Part shown: positions 1 through 9,013 of the stretch, piece by piece
Position numbering within the stretch: position 1 is the first letter of the stretch
Layout: every line of letters starts with the position of its first letter
From: Nostoc indistinguendum CM1-VF10
GTDB lineage: Bacteria; Cyanobacteriota; Cyanobacteriia; Cyanobacteriales; Nostocaceae
DNA: 64,000 nucleotides
Direction: 5' to 3'
NCBI GenBank assembly: GCA_019359215.1
Contig: JAHHHS010000025.1
Location: forward strand, 21,922 to 85,921
The notes under the pieces: model-generated
The model's database searches: none
What the model was told of the DNA's origin: nothing
What the model saw: only the letters and a program-made list of their open reading frames with translations
Program-made: the position numbers and the translations under genes

Positions 1-1
1 A

Positions 2-427
2 GTTAAGGCTCAACAATTTGACAAAGTAGTTGAGGCAATTCTTGCTGGTAAATATTCCTGGGCATGTGTTTTAATGCTACGATTTGCTGGCTACAATCCT
101 CTCCATTACATTCCATATCGCACCTACAATCGATTGCTAAAAGAAAACTCTAAAGCCACTAGGGTAAATCAACAGCAAAGTGAAAACATAAAAATGCTTC
201 AACATACTAATGATGCAATATCTGATAGTAATGGCTCATCCAGTTGCTTAACAAAAATCAAAGATAGAGCTTATCTGGAAGTAGTCGGAAAGCAAAAAAA
301 TGAAATTCGTGGTGGTAGTTTAGATCAAAGATTAGCGCATCAAATTAACGAGCATCAATCAATAAAATCGCAAATAAAACCAGAAAGCACTCAAGATATT
401 TCATTAAAAAGTTGTGGATTCAATTAA
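2..427 (+). CDS. HetP-family heterocyst commitment protein (5' partial)
   Basis: The reading frame is open from the first bases of the window, so the start codon lies upstream; 141 residues are visible. The N-terminal half carries the strongly conserved HetP-type core, with segments such as [20 protein letters not shown] and [15 protein letters not shown]. The rest is polar, low in complexity and poorly conserved. HetP and its paralogues act downstream of HetR in committing cells of heterocystous cyanobacteria to heterocyst fate, with some paralogues antagonising HetP. Which paralogue this is cannot be decided from the fragment. Coding-like sequence continues past the stop in another frame (next entry), so the C-terminus may be truncated. 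Family call is from recognition of the core; paralogue assignment is not attempted. Confidence 0.75.
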   Translation, partial: VKAQQFDKVVEAILAGKYSWACVLMLRFAGYNPLHYIPYRTYNRLLKENSKATRVNQQQSENIKMLQHTNDAISDSNGSSSCLTKIKDRAYLEVVGKQKNEIRGGSLDQRLAHQINEHQSIKSQIKPESTQDISLKSCGFN

Positions 428-632
428 AAAGTACTTAGAATCAATAGGTTCTACCCTAGATTTGATTGAGTCTCTGAGAGCCTGCTATGCTAATTCAAAA
501 TTGTTAGCACGGCAGGTTTTCTATAACAATGATGAATTTGATATTGTTTAAAAAAATCTGCCAAAATGGCAAATATATACTGATGAGATTGGTAAACTAA
601 TAAAAAGTACAGTACAACTTCAACCAAAATAG
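414..632 (+). pseudogene. Decayed coding sequence overlapping the 3' end of the HetP-family gene
   Basis: A third frame overlaps the last codons of the HetP-family gene. It opens with GTG at 414 and reads 45 codons, beginning [20 protein letters not shown], to a TAA at 549. The same frame continues on the other side of that stop with NLPKWQIYTDEIGKLIKSTV up to a TAG at 630. The amino-acid composition is protein-like, with amphipathic and charged residues. It could be a longer HetP C-terminus lost by a frameshift plus a nonsense change, or a separate small gene. Function unknown. Confidence 0.35.
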
Positions 633-771
633 AGGTGATTGGCGGCAAGCAAGTTAATTTTAAATAATAAAATCAATGATTAGTTCTCACTATGGAAGAA
701 ATAAAACTGATTACAAAAGTAGTCAGCATTTCATGGAGTAAATAACTCCTACACCAAGTACACCAAGACTG

Positions 772-957
772 ATGATTCAACCGTTGCTATCGGTGGTTAT
801 ATTTTCGAGAGAGTCTGAGCAAAGAAAATTTGGAGCGGTAGCTTCTCCCAATCCTAACTTTATACAGCTTTCACCGACTGCAGACGGTGCGAGTAATGCT
901 TATAAAACTTTCTACACTTTGATTGGTGTTGCTTTAGTTAATAAAGCAAACGCTTAA
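772..957 (+). CDS. Short hypothetical ORF, doubtful
   Basis: Sixty-one codons with no recognised domain and no clear ribosome-binding site. A different frame just upstream reads NSYTKYTKTDDSTVAIGGYI before stopping at 812-814, so this region may be remnants of one older gene rather than a live one. The stretch 633-771 before it shows nothing else recognisable. Low confidence that this is expressed. Confidence 0.15.
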   Translation: MIQPLLSVVIFSRESEQRKFGAVASPNPNFIQLSPTADGASNAYKTFYTLIGVALVNKANA

Positions 958-1167
958 CACCAATACCAAGAACGGAAATAGAAAAGTTACGGTTAAATCC
1001 CTGTCGTGGCTAGTAGAACTAGTAGCTCATACGCTTCTCTTTCGACTATTGTAATCCTAGTCCTCCCAACCTGGATTATCTCTGTTTTCTAAATTTTCAA
1101 TTTATATAGTAAGTACTGGAAGTTCAAAACTTGAATAGCTTCCAGTTTTTTATTTCTAAATAAAAAT

Positions 1168-1190
1168 AAGGTGGGCAATTTGCCCACCTT
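1168..1190. terminator. Bidirectional hairpin terminator downstream of rpe
   Basis: AAGGTGGGC pairs with GCCCACCTT around a 5-nt AATTT centre. It is followed on the plus side by a T-rich run and preceded by an A-rich run, so it is a T-tract on the minus strand. It lies 35 bp past the rpe stop and probably ends rpe transcription. Confidence 0.6.
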
Positions 1191-1224
1191 ACTTTTTGTG
1201 GAGTATAGTTAATCCAAAAATGAA

Positions 1225-1932
1225 TTAAACCTTGGCTAATTCTGGGGTAGGACGCTTGCTGTTACGAATTGCTGTAATAGCCTCAGCATAATCCTTAGCA
1301 TTAAATACAGCTGAACCGGCGACAACTGCATTAGCTCCCGCTTCCAAAACTTGCCAGGTATTATTTGCCTTCAGTCCTCCATCCACTTCAATCCAAGGGT
1401 CAAGACCGCGTTCATCACACATTTGACGCAGCTTGCGGATTTTGGGTAATACACCAGGGATAAAGCTTTGACCACCAAAACCAGGGTTAACGCTCATAAT
1501 TAGTACTAAATCGCACAAATCTAGAACGTATTCAATTAGCTCTAAAGGGGTACCAGGATTAAGTACAACTCCAGCTTTCTTACCAAGCTCTTTAATTTGC
1601 CCTAAGGTACGGTGTAGGTGTGGGGAAGCATTATGCTCGCAGTGTACGGAGATAATATCAGCACCCGCCTTAGCAAATCCCTCTACATATTTTTCTGGTT
1701 CCACAATCATCAAGTGGACATCCAGTGGTTTGGTTGTAACCGGACGAATCGCCTCCACAATCAGAGGGCCTATCGTAATATTAGGTACAAAACGACCGTC
1801 CATGACATCAACATGAATCCAATCCGCTCCAGCCGCGTCTACGGCGCGAATTTCGTCACCCAGACGACTAAAATCGGCCGATAGGATAGATGGAGAAATT
1901 ACAATGGGCTTTTGAGATAGGTTTTGGGTCAT
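1225..1932 (-). CDS. rpe: Ribulose-phosphate 3-epimerase
   Basis: Interconverts ribulose 5-phosphate and xylulose 5-phosphate in the Calvin cycle and pentose phosphate pathway. The 235-aa product is a full-length TIM-barrel epimerase. It opens with [14 protein letters not shown] and shows the metal and catalytic motifs [18 protein letters not shown], the [12 protein letters not shown] phosphate-binding loop and EVDGG near the C-terminus. The frame is open for 19 more codons upstream, but the ATG at 1932 (MTQNLSQKP) gives the usual family length and was chosen. Single gene with a terminator-like hairpin downstream. Confidence 0.93.
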   Translation of the reverse strand: MTQNLSQKPIVISPSILSADFSRLGDEIRAVDAAGADWIHVDVMDGRFVPNITIGPLIVEAIRPVTTKPLDVHLMIVEPEKYVEGFAKAGADIISVHCEHNASPHLHRTLGQIKELGKKAGVVLNPGTPLELIEYVLDLCDLVLIMSVNPGFGGQSFIPGVLPKIRKLRQMCDERGLDPWIEVDGGLKANNTWQVLEAGANAVVAGSAVFNAKDYAEAITAIRNSKRPTPELAKV

Positions 1933-2071
1933 GGCTAGTGGGTTTTTAAGCGTCCTCGTCTGTACGCATTGTAACAAAACATTGAGCAAGACTTATAACT
2001 TTGATCCCGGCTTTTTTGAAAGATAGAGAATAAGGTACAGGTTACCTGTAACCTCTCCTCTAATCTCATCA

Positions 2072-2100
2072 CCAATGACAAATGACCAATGACAAATGAC
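2072..2100. repeat. Heptanucleotide STRR tract (CAATGAC/AAATGAC)
   Basis: Four tandem heptamers alternate CAATGAC and AAATGAC. This is a class of short tandemly repeated repetitive sequence typical of Nostoc and Anabaena. The last ATGAC supplies the start codon of the following protease gene. Confidence 0.85.
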
Positions 2101-3691
2101 TAAAAAACTAACCTGGATAATTTGGGGATTAAGTGCTTCTTGTCTGAGTGCGCCGGTAATTGCTTTAGCTTTAGAATCGGCTCTGGGAACTAACGGCATT
2201 GATGCTCTAAAGCTACATCAATCTCCTTATAATTTAATCGGTCGTAAGATTGCTATTGGTCAAGTGGAAATTGGCCGACCGGGAATGTTTGGGTGGGATA
2301 AGGCGGTGTCTAAAAATCGCGCCATATCTTTAGCGGGAGTATTCTTACGCAATGGACCAGCTAAATCTAATAGCGGTGTTGACTCCCACGCCTACAATGT
2401 TGCTGGTGTGATGGTAAGTCGAGACAAAGCTTTGCCGGGAATTGCTCCGGGAGCGCGACTGTATTCGTCTGCGGTGGGTTCAACTAAAAACATGGGTCAA
2501 CCAGAAGAGTGTTTATCAGCCCAGCATATAGCGCTACAAAATAGTGGCGATGTCCGTGCTATTAACTTTAGCTTTGGTGAACCTCTAAGCCGCGATCCTA
2601 GACCAGAGGCTACTTTAGACGGCAATGCTTTACTAACTTTATGTATTGACTGGTCTAGCCGCGTTCATGATGTTTTGTATGCGATCGCAGGCAACCAGGG
2701 TAAGGGTGGTATTCCCATTCCTACAGATAATTTTAACGCAATGAACGTGGCCTTTTCATCCCGCAGAGGGAGAGTTTTTAACAAAGTAGATGTGGCTAAT
2801 CTGGCTGATGCTAATCAAGGAGCAACCAGACGGTTAGCTGGTAAGGAATTTAATATTGATGGGCGTCCCGCTATCAGTTTAGTTGCTCCTGGGAATAATA
2901 TTCCCCTGATCAATCCAGATGGCAAATTGAACAAGGTTACAGGTACAAGTTTTGCAGCGCCTCAAGTTACGGCTACTGTTGCTCTGTTGCAAGAACTCGC
3001 TGACAGACAGATGCGGACAAAACAACCCCACTGGAGCATCGATTCTCGGCGTCATCAAGTAATGAAAGCTGTATTGCTGAATTCAGGAGACAAAATCCTA
3101 GATAGTGGCGATGGCTTACGCTTGGGAATGACCCGAACCCTAATTGATAAACAAAATCAAAACTGGCTAGATTCTGATGCTTATAAAGATCCAAAGATTC
3201 CCTTAGATGCCCAAATGGGAGCGGGTCATTTAAATGTATTTCGTGCTTATCAGCAATTTAGTGCCGGTCAATGGCAGCCATCAGCTGCGGTGCCAGCTAT
3301 TGGTTGGGATTATCGCACAGTAAATCTTGGAGCTTCTGTTGACTATATATTGGCAAAACCGTTAAAGCAGGGAAGTTTTGTTGCTGTTACCCTGAGTTGG
3401 GATCGATTGGTAGAACTCAACGATAAAAATAAAAACCAGCAATATGATGTGGGTGAAAATTTTCGCGATCGCGGTTTAAATAATCTCGACCTTTACTTAG
3501 TAAAAGCCGATGCTCAAAATTCAGATACTGGTGCTGTTTGCTCCTCAATCAGCCAAATTGATAGTGTAGAACATATTTTTTGCCCCGTTGCTGCTGCTGG
3601 CAATTACAAAATCCGCGTCCAGTTTCGTCAAAAGTTCAATGAAGCGACTCAACCCTATAGTTTAGCTTGGTGGAGTGTACCTATCAATTGA
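2096..3691 (+). CDS. Subtilisin-like (S8) serine peptidase, exported
   Basis: 531 aa with an N-terminal hydrophobic signal segment (about residues 5-26). The peptidase core shows His98 (DSHAYNVAG), the oxyanion Asn200 (AGNQG) and Ser285 (GTSFAAP). At the position where subtilases usually carry the catalytic Asp, the sequence reads IGQVEIGRPG, so Glu58 replaces it. The C-terminal third (about 390-531) resembles the beta-sandwich domain often found after S8 cores. It probably acts outside the cytoplasm. The start at 2096 lies inside an STRR tract with no normal ribosome-binding site. The serpin gene follows on the same strand 426 bp later. Peptidase fold is confident; activity is uncertain because of the Asp-to-Glu change. 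Confidence 0.8.
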   Translation: MTKKLTWIIWGLSASCLSAPVIALALESALGTNGIDALKLHQSPYNLIGRKIAIGQVEIGRPGMFGWDKAVSKNRAISLAGVFLRNGPAKSNSGVDSHAYNVAGVMVSRDKALPGIAPGARLYSSAVGSTKNMGQPEECLSAQHIALQNSGDVRAINFSFGEPLSRDPRPEATLDGNALLTLCIDWSSRVHDVLYAIAGNQGKGGIPIPTDNFNAMNVAFSSRRGRVFNKVDVANLADANQGATRRLAGKEFNIDGRPAISLVAPGNNIPLINPDGKLNKVTGTSFAAPQVTATVALLQELADRQMRTKQPHWSIDSRRHQVMKAVLLNSGDKILDSGDGLRLGMTRTLIDKQNQNWLDSDAYKDPKIPLDAQMGAGHLNVFRAYQQFSAGQWQPSAAVPAIGWDYRTVNLGASVDYILAKPLKQGSFVAVTLSWDRLVELNDKNKNQQYDVGENFRDRGLNNLDLYLVKADAQNSDTGAVCSSISQIDSVEHIFCPVAAAGNYKIRVQFRQKFNEATQPYSLAWWSVPIN

Positions 3692-3994
3692 AAGATGGAT
3701 GCACAACTTTGTCAACTTACAGCGTTTTCATCTATTTGAACAACGCTATCCTATCGGGGCGCAAGCCGTGCTTCCTTAGAAAAATTTCGTATTTCGTGAA
3801 TTGAGAAACATAATTTCATCTTTAAAAATCAAGAACGGTGGTTCTTTTGTGATTAGGTAGTTTAGAATACTTTTATTGAAAAATATAAAAATTCCTGCAA
3901 ATCGGGATTTTTCATAATTCGCCTGCATAACCGCCTCAATTAGGAATTAGCAGCCTTAATAAGTTGTGTTTAATTCCTCCGAACTATTAACTTG

Positions 3995-4015
3995 CTGTTA
4001 CAAAAACTGTAACAG
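3995..4015. promoter_or_regulatory. Dyad CTGTTAC-N7-GTAACAG upstream of the serpin gene
   Basis: A perfect 7-bp dyad with a 7-bp spacer lies about 100 bp before the serpin ATG. Its geometry suits a dimeric regulator, but I recognise no specific one. The rest of the 3692-4117 gap is AT-rich and shows nothing else. Confidence 0.3.
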
Positions 4016-4117
4016 TCCCATTTTTCTATTGAAGCAAATGCAATAGTTAATCATTGACACAGTTTCTGCGTCAACCATGAGCACAGATCGGGAATCTTTG
4101 GCAAGTGAGGTAGCAGA

Positions 4118-5449
4118 ATGAATCGACAAAAATTTAGTGATGCAAAAGAAAATTTTCTGCAAAGACGTTACGGTGTTAGTCTGGGCAGACGTTATGCTCT
4201 AGCAGCTGCAAGTGTTGTTCTATTCAGCGTATTAGGATGTTCTCAAGTCGAGAGTAACAGAAGTGCCCTCGCCCAATCTAGTTTGCCTCAATCAGAAACT
4301 CCATTGCAAAAAAAAACAGTCAACTCTGATACAAGAATAGTTGAGTCTAGCAATAAGTTTGGCTTCAAACTATTTTCAGAAGTTCTGAAAGATGATAAAG
4401 GTGAGAAAAATGTTTTTATCTCACCTTCGAGCGTCGCGATCGCTCTTGCTATGACCTACAACGGCGCTAGCGGCTCGACTCAACAAGCAATGGCAAAAAC
4501 CCTAGAATTACAGGGGATGACTCTACCAGAAATCAACTCTTCTTACGCGGCGGCATTGAAGCAGCTTTTAGACACTCAGGATGCGAAAGTGCAACTGAGC
4601 ATTGCTAACTCACTTTGGGCAAATCAAGATGTTAGCTTTGCCCCAGACTTCCTCAAGAGAACCCAGGATTTCTATCGAGCTAAGGTCAGCAATTTAAACT
4701 TTAAAGATGCCGCCGCATCTACTATTATCAATAATTGGGTAGAAGAAAATACTAAGGGCAAAATTACTAAAATAGTTGAAACAATTCAACCCAATCAAGT
4801 GTTGTTTTTAATTAATGCCATATATTTTAAAGGTAATTGGAGTAACGAGTTTGATAAAAGTCAAACCGCTCAATCCCCTTTTTACATCACATTTGGCAGA
4901 CGAAAACAACACCCGATGATGTCGCAGGAAGGTAACTATAGATACTATGAAAGCGAACAATTTCAGGCAGTTAGTTTACCTTACGGCAAAGATGGGAAAG
5001 TTAGTTTTTATATCTTCCTACCCAAACAAAACTCTAACCTCAAAGCTTTCTATCAAGACTTGAATATTGAGAATTGGGAAAAATGGATGACTCAGTTCAA
5101 TGAACAAAAAGGGTTTATTCGCCTACCCCGCTTCAAAACAGATTACGATGTTACCCTAAATGATGCTTTGAAAACTTTAGGCATGGAAGAAGCTTTTAGC
5201 AGCAAAGCCAATTTTTCCGGCATGGGTAAGAATTTTGCCATTAGCCAAGTTAAGCATAAAACTTTTGTCGAAGTGAATGAAGAAGGAACCGAAGCGGCTG
5301 CGGCTACTTCAGTGGGAATAGTAACAACATCTTTGAGAGAAGAACCAGAACCATTCCGAATGATTGTTGATCGTCCCTTCTTCTGTGCTATAAGGGATAA
5401 TCAAACGGGAAACATTTTGTTTATGGGTTCCATCATTGAGCCACAGTAA
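4118..5449 (+). CDS. Serpin-family protease inhibitor, predicted lipoprotein
   Basis: 443 aa. A long N-terminal region ends in a hydrophobic segment and lipobox (FSVLGC, Cys41), predicting export and lipid anchoring. The serpin fold follows, with FISPSSVAIALAMTYNGA and the C-terminal DRPFFCAIRDNQTGNILFMG. The reactive-centre hinge EEGTEAAAAT (residues 388-397) fits the consensus of inhibitory serpins. Counting from the P15 glycine (Gly390) places the scissile bond at Thr404-Ser405, which suggests elastase-like or subtilisin-like targets. The neighbouring S8 protease is a possible partner, by proximity only. A hairpin terminator follows. Confidence 0.93.
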   Translation: MNRQKFSDAKENFLQRRYGVSLGRRYALAAASVVLFSVLGCSQVESNRSALAQSSLPQSETPLQKKTVNSDTRIVESSNKFGFKLFSEVLKDDKGEKNVFISPSSVAIALAMTYNGASGSTQQAMAKTLELQGMTLPEINSSYAAALKQLLDTQDAKVQLSIANSLWANQDVSFAPDFLKRTQDFYRAKVSNLNFKDAAASTIINNWVEENTKGKITKIVETIQPNQVLFLINAIYFKGNWSNEFDKSQTAQSPFYITFGRRKQHPMMSQEGNYRYYESEQFQAVSLPYGKDGKVSFYIFLPKQNSNLKAFYQDLNIENWEKWMTQFNEQKGFIRLPRFKTDYDVTLNDALKTLGMEEAFSSKANFSGMGKNFAISQVKHKTFVEVNEEGTEAAAATSVGIVTTSLREEPEPFRMIVDRPFFCAIRDNQTGNILFMGSIIEPQ

Positions 5450-5478
5450 AAAATCCAAAATGAAGAAATTTGGATTTT
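5450..5478. terminator. Hairpin terminator between convergent genes
   Basis: AAAATCCAAA (5450-5459) pairs with TTTGGATTTT (5469-5478). The stem is AT-rich and lies immediately after the serpin stop and before the end of the convergent permease gene. It could serve both strands. Confidence 0.5.
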
Positions 5479-5502
5479 GAATTTTGAATTTAGAATTGAA
5501 TT

Positions 5503-6678
5503 TTAGGGTAATGTTGGTTCAGAAATACTCAGAGTATTTTTGGTGTCAGCTTTCGGGGGTTCTTTTGCTGCAACAGATGCATTTATTTCCCCAGTGGCGC
5601 TGTCGTCTGTTTCGCTGGTTAGCGCTCCCGGGCGTAGGGCGCTTAAAGCGGTCTTAATTACAACAGCTGTAGGTACTGCCACAATTACACCCAACAGCCC
5701 GCCAACTCTGGCCCCTGTTAAGACTGAGATTAAAATCCAAACAGGATTTAAACCAGTAAAGCTGCCTAAAATTCGGGGGGCAATTAAGTTTTCCAGAATT
5801 TGCTGTACAATTACTGCTGCTATCAAAACTCTCACACCCATTGAGAAATCTTGCAACGCTACCAATAATGTAGTCAAGGCGATGCCTACTGAACCACCAA
5901 AGGGGATGAGAGCCATCAAACCAATAGTTAGACCGAATAATAGACCAAATGGCACCTTCAGCCATAAAAAGGTAGGAATCAGGGCTGATGCCATGCAAGT
6001 TGATAAAATCAACTGGGTGATGAAGAAATTTTGAAAGCTTAGGCGGACTGTTTTCGAGAAAGGATCGCGAAATTTAGTAGGTAGCCATCCCACTAAACTT
6101 TGCCAGAGTTCACCCCCATGCTGTAAAAGGTAGAAAGTCAAAACCATCGTTAAGAGAATATCTAGCAGACTAGTAACTGTAACTACCGCTAGATTTAAAA
6201 CTTGTCCAGCGATCGCTTGCAATTGTCCTTTGACGCGATCGTTGATTTGCACTACCAGAGCATCGAGGTTAATCGGTAAGCCAAAAGTCTCAGCTTTTTC
6301 GTTTAACATCATTAACTGAGAGCGTCCAGAGTCGATTAACTCTGGCAAACGAACCACCAGTTGTTGAGCTTGGGTAAGGGCCAGTGGAAAAAGTGTCACA
6401 CCCAACGCTAATAAAATCGATAAAGCCAAGAGAAATACTAAAATAGCGACTTGCTCTCGCCTAGCACCATGATGCTCCATCCAACTCACCGGGTAGTTGA
6501 GCAGAAATGCTAAGACTGAGGCTCCGACTAAAATGACTATGAGAGAATGGAAATAATCAAAAAATACTGAAAGTGCCCAACCATTAAGAACTAGTAGCGG
6601 CAGGAATAACGCGATCGCCCCGATTCGCGCTATTGGTGTGAATGTTTGCCACCAGTCGAGTAGCTTGCGTGTCTGCAT
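5503..6678 (-). CDS. AI-2E family (PerM/TqsA-like) membrane transporter
   Basis: 391 aa with about eight hydrophobic segments and the family layout: two N-terminal helices, a central amphipathic region (about 90-160), and a C-terminal bundle with PFGLLFGLTIGLMALIPFGG and the conserved end LGSFTGLNPVWILISVLTGA. Family members are implicated in export of small molecules such as autoinducer-2, but substrates are mostly unknown in cyanobacteria. The C-terminal ~35 residues are a charged cytoplasmic tail. Convergent with the serpin gene. Confidence 0.85.
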   Translation of the reverse strand: MQTRKLLDWWQTFTPIARIGAIALFLPLLVLNGWALSVFFDYFHSLIVILVGASVLAFLLNYPVSWMEHHGARREQVAILVFLLALSILLALGVTLFPLALTQAQQLVVRLPELIDSGRSQLMMLNEKAETFGLPINLDALVVQINDRVKGQLQAIAGQVLNLAVVTVTSLLDILLTMVLTFYLLQHGGELWQSLVGWLPTKFRDPFSKTVRLSFQNFFITQLILSTCMASALIPTFLWLKVPFGLLFGLTIGLMALIPFGGSVGIALTTLLVALQDFSMGVRVLIAAVIVQQILENLIAPRILGSFTGLNPVWILISVLTGARVGGLLGVIVAVPTAVVIKTALSALRPGALTSETDDSATGEINASVAAKEPPKADTKNTLSISEPTLP

Positions 6679-6742
6679 TTTGAGCTGATTGCGGGATACA
6701 ACTAAATGAAATCTTTCTTTACAGTTTATTATCTCTAACTAT

Positions 6743-7210
6743 ATGAGTCTTATTCATCCTTCTAGTTTAGGAGTTAGACTAACCCCAATGGAAAATTTTG
6801 AACAAAAAGAGACTGGAGAAGCACGGGAGCAAGGAGAGCAAGGGGAGAATAATAATGCTCCATACCCAATCCCCAAAACACAGTTACTTTTATATTTAAT
6901 TCCGATCATCGGCTTTTTCCCCTCCTTGTGGACTCTCTATCGGGGCCAGGGGAGTCGCGAACAACTTGCTATTAGCCGTCTATCTATTACTTTGGCAGTT
7001 ACTTGGCTGTTGGGATATTTATTATTAGCTACCGGAGCAGCAACTTCAGATTTTTTTTCGCTACGTCTATTTATCCTGAATAGCTTTCTCACGTCGGGTT
7101 ACTTTTTAGTAAGTGTTTGGTTGATTTTGCGCCTGATGCAGGGCAAATCTGGGCGTTTACCAGGGTTTACTAATTTAGCAGAACGAGTGTTCGGCAAGTA
7201 CTTATCTTAA
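6743..7210 (+). CDS. Small conserved cyanobacterial membrane protein
   Basis: 155 aa with three predicted membrane segments: LLLYLIPIIGFFPSLWTLY, LSITLAVTWLLGYLLLATGA, and LFILNSFLTSGYFLVSVWLI. The hydrophilic N-terminus (ETGEAREQGEQGENNN) is encoded by a GGGAGCAAGG-type purine-rich repeat and is probably repeat-derived. The start could be the ATG at 6743 or the one at 6788 (MENFEQ). No function can be assigned. Confidence 0.6.
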   Translation: MSLIHPSSLGVRLTPMENFEQKETGEAREQGEQGENNNAPYPIPKTQLLLYLIPIIGFFPSLWTLYRGQGSREQLAISRLSITLAVTWLLGYLLLATGAATSDFFSLRLFILNSFLTSGYFLVSVWLILRLMQGKSGRLPGFTNLAERVFGKYLS

Positions 7211-7263
7211 TTTTTTAGGGTGATAATTTTTCAGTAATTTTACCTATTTCCGAAAAAATTACA

Positions 7264-7451
7264 GTTGATTTATCTATATATGTAGTCAAATCCAGTTTAT
7301 TATTGCCATACTTCAGTAAAACATATCCAGGTTAATCAAAAAAAAGGAAAAATGCTGCTATAAGTGTTGTGGTTGACACTACATTAAAAAAGTTAGCGCT
7401 GATAATTAAGAGTTAGTTATTATGGGTTGATTTATCTGTATGTTTTTAGTC
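7264..7451. repeat. Two imperfect direct repeats upstream of the LCP gene
   Basis: GTTGATTTATCT(A/G)TAT followed by TAGTC occurs at 7264-7287 and again at 7426-7451, about 160 bp apart. Both lie in the leader before the LCP gene. They may be regulator sites or chance duplications. Confidence 0.3.
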
Positions 7452-7484
7452 GGCAAATTTACAGAATTTGATTATTGAGTAAGT

Positions 7485-8921
7485 GTGAGGAAGTCTGTGA
7501 CCATTCAAAGAAGTTCGGCGGAAGAAAATCAGTCGGGAAAAGCCTCAAAGTCCAGTAAAAGAATTTCCCTTTCCCATAAATCGAAATCAGGACGTTGGCT
7601 GTGGTTTTGGGTAGGTATGAGTGGGATTGCAATGGTGTCAGCAACAGCAGGGGCGCTTTTGGCGGTGTCTTTAACCAGTACGCCTTTGCAACAAGCCCAG
7701 CTAAGTCCACAGGAGGAGGCAGCCTTTGATGGAGATCGCATTTCTGGAGGTGTGCTGCGATTTTCAGAATTAACTCGCCCAGTCAATCTCTTAGTTATGG
7801 GGATGAGCGTACTTCCCCCAGATGTTCAAAACCCTCCCGAAGAAACCAAAAACCTGAGATATCTGCCCCAGGTAAACTCCTTTGATGGTCTTGCCGATGT
7901 GATGCTCTTGGTCAAATTTGATCCAGAGACGAAAAAAATAGTTATGCTTTCTGTTCCCAGAGATACCCGTACAGAAATAGAGGGGTATGGGGTGAGAAAA
8001 ATTAATGCCGCCAATATTGAAGGTGGGCCAGCTTTGACTGCCAGAACAGTTAGTAATCTCTTAGGTGGGGCAGGAATTGATCGCTATGTGCGAATTAACG
8101 TTCTCGGAGTTGCCAAGCTGATCGATGCTTTAGGAGGCGTAACAGTCTACGTCCCCAAAGATATGAAGTACCAAGATGATTCTCAGCATTTGTACATCAA
8201 TTTGAAGGCGGGTAAGCAGCATCTCAGCGGCGATCAGACACTGCAATTGCTGCGGTTTCGCCATGACGAACTTGGTGATATTGGTCGAATTCAGCGGCAG
8301 CAAATGGTCATGCGTGCCTTAATGGATCAAACACTCAACCCAGCTACTGTAGCTCAATTCCCTAAAGTTCTTGAGGTAGTGAAAGACCACATTGATACCA
8401 ATTTGACGGTTGAAGAGTTAGTGGCACTAATGGGTTTTGGGGTGCGGACAAATCGCTCTAATATGCAAATGTTAATGCTGCCAGGCCGCTTTAGCGAAAA
8501 GAGTGAGTTTGATGCTAGCTATTGGTTGCCCAACAAAGATGGTATTGCCAAACTGATGGCTCAACACTTTGGTTTGGAATCAGAACAGGAACAGCAAATG
8601 GCTGATCCAGGCTCTTTGCGTGTAGCAATTCAAGATAGTACAGGTGGTGATCGCTCTAACCTGCGACCATTGATTAGAGCCTTGGAAAAATCTGGATATC
8701 GCAACGTCTATGTAGCTAAGGCATGGGGTGAACCTCTAGAGGTGACTCATATTGTCGCCCAGCAAGGAGATGGTGAAAGTGCCGAATCAATTCGTGACAC
8801 TTTGGGATTTGGCGAAGTGCGTGTAGAAAGTACTGGCAACCTTGGCTCAGATATTAGTATCCAAGTAGGCCAGGATTGGTTGCAACAAAAATCTATTTTA
8901 GAGGAGTTGCTGACGGAATAA
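7485..8921 (+). CDS. LytR-CpsA-Psr (LCP) family cell-wall glycopolymer ligase
   Basis: 478 aa. Architecture: basic N-terminus, one membrane helix (WLWFWVGMSGIAMVSATAGA region, about residues 38-65), LCP catalytic domain (about 100-310) and a C-terminal LytR_C domain (about 385-470). LCP hallmarks are present, including LSVPRDTR with the catalytic/pyrophosphate-binding arginines and RFRHDELGDIGRIQRQQ. Family enzymes attach polyprenyl-linked glycopolymers to peptidoglycan outside the membrane. Start is GTG at 7485. Several internal residues before the helix are Ser/Lys rich. Confidence 0.9.
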   Translation: MRKSVTIQRSSAEENQSGKASKSSKRISLSHKSKSGRWLWFWVGMSGIAMVSATAGALLAVSLTSTPLQQAQLSPQEEAAFDGDRISGGVLRFSELTRPVNLLVMGMSVLPPDVQNPPEETKNLRYLPQVNSFDGLADVMLLVKFDPETKKIVMLSVPRDTRTEIEGYGVRKINAANIEGGPALTARTVSNLLGGAGIDRYVRINVLGVAKLIDALGGVTVYVPKDMKYQDDSQHLYINLKAGKQHLSGDQTLQLLRFRHDELGDIGRIQRQQMVMRALMDQTLNPATVAQFPKVLEVVKDHIDTNLTVEELVALMGFGVRTNRSNMQMLMLPGRFSEKSEFDASYWLPNKDGIAKLMAQHFGLESEQEQQMADPGSLRVAIQDSTGGDRSNLRPLIRALEKSGYRNVYVAKAWGEPLEVTHIVAQQGDGESAESIRDTLGFGEVRVESTGNLGSDISIQVGQDWLQQKSILEELLTE

Positions 8922-8937
8922 TTCGTAATACTCGCCA

Positions 8938-9010
8938 TTCGCGTAGCGTCTCGTAGAGAAGGCGAGAAGCAAGCTACGTAATTCGTAATTCGTAATTCGT
9001 AATTCGTAAT
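8938..9010. repeat. Palindromic repeat plus ATTCGTA heptamer array
   Basis: The segment starts with a GCGTAGCGTCTCGTAGAGAA-type repeat common in Nostoc intergenic DNA. It ends in at least four tandem ATTCGTA heptamers (an STRR). It fills the space between the convergent LCP and cnaT genes. Confidence 0.8.
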
Positions 9011-9013
9011 TAA

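Noticed and set aside
5540..6034. Plus-strand frame opposite the AI-2E permease gene
   Set aside because: Antisense shadow of a well-supported gene; composition is biased and no family is recognised.
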